Positions 25,216 to 34,644 of a stretch of DNA of 64,000 nt are shown in pieces. The DNA comes from Protea cynaroides (taxonomy: Eukaryota > Streptophyta > Magnoliopsida > Proteales > Proteaceae): the NCBI GenBank assembly GCA_028583415.1, contig CM053269.1, positions 41,405,016 through 41,469,015 of the forward strand, in the 5' to 3' direction. Position numbers and translations under genes: made by a program. Position 1 is the stretch's first letter; every line of letters begins with the position of its first letter. Below the pieces are notes generated by a model. The model worked only from the letters and a program-made list of their open reading frames with translations. It was not told the origin of the DNA and searched no databases.

Positions 25216-25950
25216 AGACGCAAGTGGGAGATTTTTGCATTTTTTTCATAATGCGCTTGCATTTTTAGTGCTAACATTTCTCAGTTTTATGTAACAACAC
25301 ATTAATTTTTCCAACAAAATATCAAGTTTTAAATTTTTCTAAATGGAATTAATGCAAAAATTAACAATTGCCAAGAGTTTTTTCAATTCCGAAAAAAAGC
25401 CTTATCTTACAAAATGGAGAACGTACACTTATTTTTTCCGGGCTCAATGAATAATCTTCTTTCAGTGTTGCCTTTGTTCGATCAGTATCATAAAGGCTCC
25501 GTCTATTTAGACGTAAAATTTTACATATTAAAAAGAAATTATAAGAAAAAATTTATCTTTCTATTATATCTTGAAAACAAATATCAAACAAACGAAAACA
25601 AATGAAATGGTTCAGTTATCCTAACCAACTCAAACCAGGAAAAAAAGATAAATAACAAATGAGTTTTTAGAAAAAAGAAAAAAAATAAGGAAGAAGAAAA
25701 CTTGTTAAGAACAACCCCACGCCCGATAACAAAAACCAAGTCTTTTTTGTATTGATTTTGCCCGGTCAGCATTTTGTAATGACTCAGTTAGTTCACCTAA
25801 CCAAACCAAAAAAATAGATAAATGACTATAAGAGTGACCTAACAAGTCATTTAGAATCATCTTGTTTAATCAGATATATTCACTTGAATGTTTTTGAATG
25901 CTTCCTGACCATCCAAATCTATGAATGTGGGTTGAAATCTACTATCATGG

Positions 25951-26860
25951 TTTTAGGTTTTCGGATCATACCGGTTGATACGTATCAATTTTAGTAGTGG
26001 TCGATAAGGGTATCAATCAGTTGGTCTTGGTTAGGCTTAATCGGTTCACGAACATCCGGCACCATGACAACCAGTTTAGTTAATCGATCCTTCATCGGTG
26101 AGGCACGACTATATTTATATTCGGTCTAGTCAGTCTGGGCCATAATCGATTTTATGTTAATCGGATTAATCGGTCTGTAAATAGACTGTAAAAGACTCAT
26201 GTCAAAATGTAATAAAAATAGAGAACGATATTGATTTTTAAATCTATAATTGTTCTTCTGTCATAGATTAGATATTTTCTTGTAGGATTGTAAAAAGTTT
26301 TTACTAGGCATATAATAACTCATGTATAGGAAAATGAGGACAGAAAGAACAGATTAAGAGACAATTTAATGTTTTAGGTTTTTAGTTTTAAGGTTTTATT
26401 TATTTGGTTTAAACCAAGATTCAATTCGATTTAAAAGTATATTTGGTTTGTTCAGTCAGGCTACACCTTGCCCTGTGAATGCCGTTTAATAATCAGTCTG
26501 GGCTTAAGCTTGACAGAGTTAATAATTAGACAGATCGGTCTCATTCTATAATTCGGACATGAAATGGACACCCCTAATGATCAATCCAGACACAATACTT
26601 GATACCTTCGTATTTTTAGTATCTTTTAATTTAGTATCAGCTATGTATCACTAACCATTGATTAGGTATCGATCCAATCCAAATCCCATGAGAGTGACCG
26701 ATACCCGTTCCCATACCATAAATACCTATTCCATTTTCATGACCCCTTCAAGAAAAACCCACCGTCCTTCTGAAACGGACCTGGTCGCGTCGGTGTCTCA
26801 GCTTCTCATTTCCACAATTTGATTCCGTGAATATGCTGTATACTAGTCGGTCCTTCCTTA
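25951..26860. other. Upstream flank of the PP2C gene, non-coding
   Basis: Degenerate repeat wording (atcggtct, accggttgatacgtatc) like that elsewhere in the window. No gene or clear element. Confidence 0.5.
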
Positions 26861-26866
26861 ATTCGA

Positions 26867-27178
26867 CACGTGTAATACTAACGGTCAAAAACGTTAATAT
26901 TTTCCACCCTAATAATTTTAGCTCGTCCCTTATATTTCGGACCGCAACGGTACTTTGCTTTCCAATCATAATTTGCCAGCTGGCTAAATCATATCTTCGT
27001 TACTAAGAATCAGAAAGACTAAGGAAAGCGAAAATAGCGCCAACTCCATTACAGCACAAACAACGCTGTTGACCATTGAACGAGTTTTAAATTTTAAAAC
27101 CCTCTCTCTTTCTCTCTCTTCTTTCTCTCTCTATCTCTGACTTTTGACTCGTCTAACCAAAATCCTCTATATATACCC
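26867..27178 (+). promoter_or_regulatory. Putative promoter of the PP2C gene
   Basis: TATA box ctatatatacc at 27168-27178, about 125 bp before the ATG, preceded by a CT-rich tract (27100-27140). Upstream are a G-box CACGTG at 26867-26872 and three W-box cores: GGTCAA at 26883-26888, TTGACC at 27069-27074 and TTGACT at 27144-27149. W-boxes bind WRKY factors and are common in stress genes. This fits known wound and pathogen induction of AP2C1, but function is inferred only. Confidence 0.5.
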
Positions 27179-27302
27179 TCTTCATCGTCCACAACAGAAA
27201 GCCAGAGAGGCAAAACGATCAAAACGAGTCACAAAAATCCGAAGTAACAAACCAGAGAACGAGAACAACAACAACAACAATTGAAAAGAGAAAGCGAAGA
27301 CT

Positions 27303-28859
27303 ATGTCTTGTGCCGTTGCAGTGGTGAATTCTCCTGTATTTTCACCGTCGTCTTCTAGGGTTTCTTCTTCTCTTTTCAGCAAGACCTGTGCGTCTTCGTC
27401 TCCTGATGCTTTATCTCTTACACTGAACCATCATCATGTATCATCGTCGTCGGTGACGGCTTCATCTTGTGGGTCTCCTTCTTCTTCTTCTTGTTCTTCA
27501 CCGTCTTCGCCTTTTAGGCTGCGGTTTCAGAAGCCACTGAGTGGGTTTAGAACAAAGAAGGAGACTTCGCCGCCTGCTCTTTTGAAGAGGAAGAGACCGG
27601 CTAAGATTGATATTCCGATTTCTGCTTTGAGTTTCGCACCCTCGACGGTGGAGGTGCTGAGGGAGGTGGAGTTTGAGAGAGATGGAGTCTCTGTTTACTG
27701 TAAGAAAGGGAGAAGAGAGGCCATGGAGGATCAGTATTCTGCGGTCTTTGATCTCCAAGGAGATCCCAAACAGGTATTTTGACGTTCTGTTCATTTCTTT
27801 TTTCTTCCTCAACTTCACTCGATTAAAAATTGGATTTTCTTTACGCCTTTTAGGTTTTTGGGTACTTGTTTTCCCCTTTTCTCCACCGTTTCTTCTAAGT
27901 TTTACGAGACTCATCGTTATTGGATTTGTCATTGCAGGCTTTCTTCGGTGTCTTCGATGGACATGGAGGTGCAAAAGCTGCAGAGTTCGCAGCCAAAAAT
28001 TTGGATAAGCATATTTTGGATGAATTGACGAGGAGAGAAGGAAACGAAATTGAGGATGCTGTTAAAAATGCGTACCTCACCACAGACTCGGAGTTTCTGA
28101 AAGAGGATCTCCGTGGTGGGACTTGCTGTGTTACGGCGTTGATTACTAAAGGTGATCTTGTGGTCTCTAATGCCGGTGACTGTCGTGCTGTTTTGAGCAG
28201 AGGAGGAATCGCAGAAGCCCTCACTTCGGATCACCGGCCTTCGAGGGTGGATGAGAAAGAGAGAATCGAGGCCCTGGTAAGCTTAAATTCTTGTTCCTCT
28301 TCATTTAATCCAATTGAGAATCCCAATTTGGTTTCTATTGGACTAAACTGAAAAGTTTGTTTGAATTGCCACTGATGAATCTACTGCAATTATGTTTTCA
28401 GGGTGGATTTGTAGATCGCCACCACGGTGTGTGGAGATTACAAGGGTCTCTTGCTGTATCAAGAGGAATTGGAGATCGATCGCTTAAACAATGGGTAATT
28501 GCAGAGCCAGAGACTAATATTTTGAAGATTAGACCGGAATGCGAATTCTTAATTCTAGCATCTGATGGCCTGTGGGATAAGGTAACGTATTTGATTGTTC
28601 TTCTTTCTATTTTTTCTTTCATAGTAATCTTCAGTTGGTCTCTCATTTGATTATTTGAATCCATTAACTCAAAATGATTCTCTTTCTTCAATTTCAGGTT
28701 GAGAATCAAGAGGCTGTGGATATGATTCGCCCTCTTTGTACTGGCACTGATAAGCCAGAGTTGATGTCTGCCTGTAGAAAGCTTGCAGAGCTTTCTGTTA
28801 TGCGAGGGTCAGCTGATGATATTAGTGTCATGGTAATTCAATTTGATCGCTTTATTTGA
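27303..28859 (+). CDS. AP2C1: PP2C-type protein phosphatase, AP2C (MAPK phosphatase) clade
   Basis: Four exons: 27303-27773, 27938-28276, 28402-28581 and 28698-28859. All introns are GT-AG and phase 0; the product is 383 aa. The PP2C fold is complete: EAMED (140s, with D143), DGHGG (164-168), GGTCC (217-221), NAGDCRAVLSR (235-245), DHRPSR, VSRGIGD, ASDGLWD (323-329) and DDIS (370-373), which include the metal-binding aspartates. The first ~90 residues are Ser-rich. A basic cluster KRKR at 95-98 followed by I-x-I at 102-104 matches the MAPK-docking motif (KIM) that sets the AP2C clade apart from other PP2Cs. Family members dephosphorylate stress MAPKs (MPK4/MPK6 in Arabidopsis) and lower wound and defence signalling. 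The ATG is the first in the transcript region, about 125 bp after the TATA box. Length fits the family (about 390-400 aa). AP2C2 is the main alternative name. Confidence 0.93.
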
Positions 28860-29235
28860 TTTGATGGATCTCTCAGTGGAACAGAAGAAATCTTTTGCAC
28901 AATTGATAGCAAATACAAATTTGACTCTACCTGCAAGTGTTTTTTAGAAGGAATTTGCAGCTTTAGAAGATTAGATTCAGGTTTTGGATATACCTTTTGA
29001 GGTGAAGAGAAAGCAGGTTCTTTAGTTTCTAGTATGGAGAAAGGGCAGGATCTTTGAGAGATTTGTGGCGAAGAGCCTCTATTTATTGCGACTTCCCCCA
29101 TTTTTTTCATTGTACAACCATTTTTTTCATCTGGAATTTTCATAGCTCCAGTATGTAGATCACTGACAGACGGATAACTTGTATTGACTTATACCTTCTG
29201 GTACTCTTGAAATGTTTGAATAAATTCATGTTGAT
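28860..29235 (+). other. PP2C 3' untranslated region and flank
   Basis: No further coding exon is needed after the TGA at 28857-28859. An AATAAA word at 29219-29224 is a reasonable polyadenylation signal, followed by the start of the 3' tandem repeats. Confidence 0.5.
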
Positions 29236-30000
29236 CCAAGGTTCAGCTTTCCCCATCCTCTAAAAAAAAGGAGGCAAATTTGCAAGACCTTTTTTTTTTT
29301 TTCCTTCTAATTAATAATCATATTTCAGCATATTACTTTGGTAACAATGAGTTCTTGATTGGAATTTGTAGAACTAGGCAATTAGTATCTGAAATACAGT
29401 CAGATGGCAAAGGATTCATTCTGCTAATCTCCCTAATTAGATTTTGTTCCAAGGTTCAGCTTTCCACCTCCCATTTGCAGGACATTTTTTTTTCTTCTAA
29501 TCAATCATAATTCAACATTTTCTTCTAATCAATCATAATTCAGCATATTAGTTACCCCTCTTCTCAGTTGTTGAGTTCTTGATTGGTATTTGTAGAACCA
29601 GGCATATTAGTTGGTGTTGAGTTTTTTATTGGTTTTTGTAGAACCAGGCAATTAGTATCTGAAATACAGTCAGATGCCAAAGGATTCATTCTGCTAATCT
29701 CCCTAATTAGATTTTGTTCCAAGGTTTAGCTTTCCACCTCCTCTCCCCCCTTCCAAAAAAAAGGGAGTAAAATTTTTTTTCTTCTAATCAATCATAATTC
29801 AGCATATTAGTTACCTCTCTTCTCAGGTGTTGAGTTCTTGATTGGTATTTGTAGAACCAGGCATATTAGTTACCCCTCTTCTCAGGTGTTGAGTTCTTGA
29901 TTGGTATTTGTAGAACCAGGCATATTAGTATCTGAAATACAGTCAGCTGTCAAAGCATTCCTTCTCCTAATCGCACTAATTGGATTTTGTTTGTAGTTTT
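29236..30000. repeat. Degenerate tandem repeats downstream of PP2C
   Basis: The word tccaaggttcagctttcc recurs at about 29236, 29449 and 29720. Each copy is followed by T-rich DNA, aatcaatcataattcagcat, gagttcttgattggtatttg, tagaaccaggca and gtatctgaaatacagtcag. Spacing is about 213 and 271 bp. A single copy of the second half also occurs at 44350-44440, at the edge of the second duplicated block. Confidence 0.8.
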
Positions 30001-30175
30001 ATCAAAGAAAGTTTTGTTTCTTGCCTTCTGAATCATCCGAGGCTTGATTGCTTGATTTTTGATTAATTTGTTGTTATTAGTTCTATAGTGACCTGGTCTC
30101 CAAACCAGTGATCAAATCAAACTTCTCTGCACTAATCCCATTCTCGTGCACCACTCAAGGTTAAAACTTGGACAG

Positions 30176-30269
30176 GGTCACTTCTATTGAACCCCTAACC
30201 GATTTCAACCATACTAGAATCCAGGGAAACCGATTGGGAAACTTGGACAGGGGTTCAATAGAAGTGACC
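30176..30269. repeat. Perfect 21-bp inverted repeat (hairpin)
   Basis: Arms at 30176-30196 and 30249-30269 (core ggtcacttctattgaaccc and its exact complement) with a 52-bp loop. In the paralogous copy near 44695-44765 the loop sequence is present in the opposite orientation. Confidence 0.85.
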
Positions 30270-30413
30270 GGAACTCTTTTCCAGAATCAGTAAAGATCAG
30301 GATTGGGGATTAAAGTTTTATATTGATAGCTTATACACTACTAAATGGGATCGAATGAATTCACACTTAAGGTGGAACTACTGATTGATTCTAAATTTCA
30401 TGATTTTAAAAGC

Positions 30414-30417
<4 letters not shown>

Positions 30418-30444
<27 letters not shown>

Positions 30445-31300
30445 GAGAAGAAGAATGGGTACAAGCCGAGGCATATCTTACAAAGATCCTGAAGCCAAAA
30501 AAATGAAATTGGTCAATTGATCGTTTCTGTAGATGTCAAGGCCTTCTGGACAAGGGAATGGGCAACCTCATTCATCTCCCTTCAAATATGATTGAAAATA
30601 CAATTCTCACAACAAAACAAAAAAAAAAGATTTGATATATGCAATAATTGGTTAAATATCCAGATCAGTAGAGTAATCCAGATTGAGTAAAGGTTTAATC
30701 ACCTCGAAGGAGTCAGATTCCACTTGAATGTTAGTTAAACCATCTTCAAGATTGGGACGATAATAGCGAGGGCTCAACATTGGCCCCTAATGATGAGCTC
30801 TCGGATTGGGAGGATAATAGCGGTAATTTCTCGCTCCATTCAAAGTGTGATGAGGAAAACAGTGGGAGTTCTTAGTTCTCCTTCTGCTTCGGTTTTCTAG
30901 AGGAGTACCTAGTACCTGCATCCGTACGCCTAGTCGTTTCCGAGACGTTAAAAAATGAGGCTGTTTTCTTCTAATTGTTGAGCCTTAGTTATGTTGTAAT
31001 CTAGGCCCAGTTATTTTTGTTCTGTTGTGTTGCTCTGTCTCTTGTGAGGTCCAACTTGTTGCGTTCTCTTCTTTGTATCTAAAATATCTATTTATGAAAA
31101 AAAAAAAAAAAATTCTTCAAGAGCTCTCAACAAAGTTGATCTGATAGCCAATGCTTTTCCCACCTTAGCTGAATTAAAAGGAATAGTATCCGAGACAGCA
31201 CAAATAGGAATCCCCGACTGGTTTCGAAAAATAAAATCAGTACTGCCAATATAAGTGATGAAGGAAACTCGCATCTGTGTTTATTTTGATAAAACCTTCT
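30418..31300 (-). pseudogene. LINE 3' end: RNase H fragment with poly(A), split by a nested retroposon
   Basis: Reading leftward: KINTDASF (about 31285-31262), FRNQSGIPICAVSDT, ALAIRSTLLRALE up to 31123; then, after the nested insert, DGLTNIQVESDSFEV (from about 30745), IIAYIK, and EMNEVAHSLVQKAL near 30560. This is the usual order of the RNase H domain at the end of plant LINE polyproteins, including the start (D-A-F), the VESDS and the NEVAHSL motifs. A T run at 30418-30444 is the poly(A) tail on this strand. In-frame stops and frameshifts make it non-functional. Confidence 0.85.
30752..31113 (+). mobile_element. Poly(A)-tailed retroposon nested in the LINE RNase H fragment
   Basis: The insert ends in an A run (31096-31112) and is flanked by a perfect 9-bp duplication tcttcaaga (30743-30751 and 31114-31122). 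Removing it restores the LINE reading frame exactly (...LLRALE + DGLTNIQ...), which confirms both borders. The ~360-bp body looks like a 5'-truncated non-LTR 3' end; no coding domain seen. The same insert is present in copy B (45300-45690), so it predates the block duplication. Confidence 0.85.
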
Positions 31301-31440
31301 TGAGGATGAGACTAGGCCTTCACAATACTATGTGCACAGCTGAGATGGATGTGGGCTGTGGACAAGATATTTGAATAAATTCAGAAAATACTCTTTTGGC
31401 TTTTTGGGCCACTTCAATGGGGGACTATTCTTCGAGTTGA

Positions 31441-31795
31441 AATAGAGATCATTATTGCCTTCCACAAATAATAACATATGAAAGAGGATAGTCCCAGTGT
31501 CTCTCTTGCCATATTTTTTTTCTTAATTGAATCATTAATTAAATTACAATTCTACAAAACATTCTAAACATTTATTAAAGGGTGAGAGTTTATAAGTCTG
31601 CCACATGGTAGTCAAATTATTCTGAAATTTTGTGGATACAAAACCCATGCTCCATTGTTCACATGTCAAATTTCCATGTTACATAGTTCACCAACTACAA
31701 AATAAAGTGTGGAAAATTTCTAAACAATAGAAAAATGACTACCAAGAGGGTGCATAGACATAAATGGGATAAAATATGATAAAATATGATGAAAT
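31441..31795. other. Non-coding spacer
   Basis: AT-rich, no gene or element end supported between the duplicated block and the next LINE fragment. Confidence 0.5.
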
Positions 31796-32225
31796 TTTTT
31801 TTTTGGTAACTGCAATGACTAATCAACAAAAATTCGGGATAGAGTAAAACAATCCTGAATCCAAGGAATGGAAAGAGGTCACAAAATTGAACCTGATATA
31901 ATAAGAGCCTTCCTGGCAAGGGTATGGGCTAAGCCATTAACACCCTTGGAACAAAAGAGAAAATACAAGCTTCGAACAAGGAAGATAAATGGAGAATGTC
32001 TCTTATAATAGAAAACAAAGAGCTGCACCCTCCCAAACCTTTAGCATTGATGATATCCACCAGCTTCTTACAGTCTGATTGCACCCAGATAAACTACTGA
32101 CCATCCCTCATAGCCTTCAAAAGAGCTTCACGAACAGCTAATGCTTCGCCATCAATAGCTTCCTTAAAAGACCACGATCGACAAACAGCTTTCAATACTC
32201 AATCATCTCCATCAAGAAAAAAGAA
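31796..32225 (-). pseudogene. Second LINE RNase H fragment with poly(A)
   Basis: Reading leftward the frames give SFKEAIDGEALAVREALLKA, then FIWVQSDCKKLVDIINAKG, then IIRDILHLSS and PIPLPGRLL. This is again the RNase H C-terminal half of a LINE polyprotein, with the conserved QSDC (aspartate) site. The T run at 31795-31804 is the poly(A) tail on this strand. It has a stop after MRDGQ and frame breaks. It is a different family from the copy at 30418-31300. Confidence 0.8.
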
Positions 32226-32795
32226 GTCAAGTCTGTTAATATGATTGAATTTGAGACTCAAATCTAGCCCGTGGCAATCCATATCAAGTCTTAAATATCC
32301 AACTGTTGAAATTACTATGTCGATCTTGCACAAGGCACAAATAGGTGCTTATACCAAATCTAGTTAAATAGCCTTTTGCAAAATAGAAAACCTTTGATCT
32401 TCATTAATTAAACAAATTTGTTGACATCTTCATATACTTTGAACTTGCTTGATCTTCATCTAGGTTGCTAGAAAAAACTAAGGATGTAAATGGGCAACTA
32501 AGTCTGCCATGAATTACATATGCTATGATATATTATATAATTATTTCTATAACTTAAAAAAAAAAAAAAAACGCAATGAAGCGGTTTTGTCTTACTCATT
32601 CTAAAAAGCATTCATATAAAATGGTAAGACTCTCGTCTCCCATTTCCACCTTGAAATCTCACTAAAAAATCTGATCCTTATCTGTTTGTAACCTTGAGGA
32701 AAGCTCTCCAACAAGAAAGAATGATTATGTTTCAAACTCCTCATTGCCTTCATTACGATATCAACTTCGTTGGAGGCAACATAAACTGCATATTA
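32226..32795. other. Non-coding spacer before the TRIM-like array
   Basis: AT-rich DNA; no gene, RNA gene or element boundary supported. Confidence 0.5.
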
Positions 32796-32999
32796 ACCCG
32801 CTACTTCGTCGTCGTCACTCAGTAGGTCTCAACAATCCAGAGAACACATGACAATCATCTGAACAATCCCATCGTCGGCCTCGACATCAAATGGCGACCA
32901 AATCTTGGCTATGACGAAAACAATCCTGTAGCGATTTTACAACTCTGCGTTGGCTGGAGATGCCTCATCTAAGTCTGTATAGGAGACTCTAATATCAAT

Positions 33000-33391
33000 T
33001 GTTAGATTTTTTTCATTCATAGGGTTTTGACCCAAACCCTAATGTAAATATAGAGATCCAAAACATAATGGGATTCAATATAAACAATAATTGTAAAGAC
33101 ATACTTGTGCGTAGAAGATTGATTTCTATCGTTAGTCTTAAATATTGTTGTATTTCACGTGATTCTCACTGCTCGTGAGTACAGAGAGAAGAAATCAACT
33201 ATGGCTGTAGGGACTCATGACCTAATATATATAATACTGTCACAAACCCTAATCAATCCCCCACTGAAACAGAGATTACCTATATCTTTATCTTGTGACG
33301 AATCAGACCGAACTGATTAACCTAGTGACACAGACTCTCACTGATCAATGGGCCTAGTAATTAATCAAGCCCACACACATATATTCCAACA
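33000..33391 (-). repeat. TRIM array LTR 1
   Basis: 392 bp, about 30 bp shorter than its sisters because of one internal deletion near 33150 (the gaagctttgatcacg segment is missing). On the - strand it has a TATA-like run (attatatata), a CACGTG word and TG...CA-type ends. Confidence 0.75.
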
Positions 33392-33598
33392 CCCACTACT
33401 ACATCGTCGTCGATCAGTGGGTTTCAACAATCCAGAGAACACATTACAATCATCTAAACAATCTCATCGTCGGCCTCGACATCAAATGACGATCTAATCT
33501 TGGCCATAGCAAAAATAATTCTGTAACGATTCTACAACTCTGCATTGGCTGGAGACGCCTCATCTTCTTAGGTCTATATGGGTGGCTCTGATACCAAT

Positions 33599-34020
33599 TG
33601 TTAGACATTTCCATTCATAGGGTTTCAACCCAACCTTAATGTCTATACAGAGATCTAGAACATAATGTGATTCAATGTAAACAATAATTGTAAAAACATA
33701 CTTGTGCGTAGAAGATTGGTTTCTGCCATTAGTTTTAAATATTGGTGTTGAAGCTTTGATCACGATCTTCCATAGCCTATAGAGGTTCCACGTGATTTTC
33801 ACTGCTCGTGGGTACTGAGAGAAGAAATCAACTATACGGGAACTTATGACCTAGTATATATAATACTGTTACAAACCCTAATCAGTCACACACTGAAACA
33901 GAGATTGTCTATCTCTTTATCTTGTGACGAACTAGATCAAATCGATTAACTTAGTGATACAGACTCCCACTGATCAATGGGCCTAGTAATTAATCAAGCT
34001 CTCACATATATATTCCAACA
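33599..34020 (-). repeat. TRIM array LTR 2 with intact primer binding site
   Basis: 422 bp. The adjacent site at 33584-33596 reads TGGTATCAGAGCC on the - strand, a perfect match to the initiator tRNA-Met 3' end pattern used by plant Copia elements. An 80-codon open frame crosses LTR and leader but resembles no known protein. Confidence 0.8.
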
Positions 34021-34644
34021 CCTGCTACTCCGTAGTCGTTGATCAGTGGGTCTCAACAATTCAGAGAACACATTACAATCATTTGAACAATCTCATCGTC
34101 GGCCTTGACATCAAATGGCGACCAAATCTTAGCAATGGCAAAAACAATCCTGTAGCAATTCTACAACTCTACGTTGGTTGGAGATGCCTCATCTTTTAGA
34201 TTTTAAACTCCGATTACATCTCTCCATATTTCTATACTTTCCTGTAGAACCTGCACTATACATTCGTTGGGATCAGAATCAAGAGGGTTGTCCACAAACT
34301 TTTCGAAGAGTTTAGATTGTCGGTGTCTTGCTTGATGGATCTTCGGTTTCTTGCTGCCGAAAAATTACAGATGGAGCACCTTCAAAGGGTTGGGTGGAAG
34401 AGATACTAGCGTCGACGATTCTTCATATAGGATTTGAAATGCCTTGGGATATTACGGTTAGTAATTGGGAGAATCGTCAGCTTAACAATGCTCAGGTGAA
34501 CAATCATCTGAATAATCTCATCCTCGGCCTCGACATCAAATGGCGATCAAAACTTGGCCATGGCGAAAACAATCTTGTAGCGATTCTACAATTCTATGTT
34601 GGCTGGAGATGCCTCGTCTTCCTAGGTCTCACCCTTAAGTTCCA

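Larger units (their letters stand above)
19150..25950. repeat. Three tandem copies of a 1.5-3 kb non-coding unit
   Basis: The same ordered words recur three times: gatatgttattggattgtta, accaaactcggtaccaaccc, ggttcggttccatccaattt, tcttccttgatccattattt, tttttagtgctaacatttct, gtattgactttgcccggtca, gaatatatatata, and a final gaaatctacaaacatgg. That final word closes copy A at about 20697, copy B at about 23628 and copy C at about 25947. Copies B and C are longer because of insertions at 21069-22470 and about 23945-25215. (AT)n runs lie at 20582-20613 and 23493-23565 at the same place in copies A and B. No gene is seen in any copy. Confidence 0.8.
30001..31440. repeat. Duplicated block, copy A
   Basis: This block is repeated at 44350-48600 in the same orientation (copy B), where it is interrupted by a solo LTR and a MITE. 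Shared landmarks are gatagcttatacactacta, cgaatgaattcacacttaag, cttacaaagatcctgaagcc, aagattgggaggataatagc, gagctctcaacaaag, gatagccaatgcttttccca and cacaatactatgtgca. Copy A holds the LINE fragment and the retroposon listed separately. It diverges from copy B near 31440. Confidence 0.85.
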
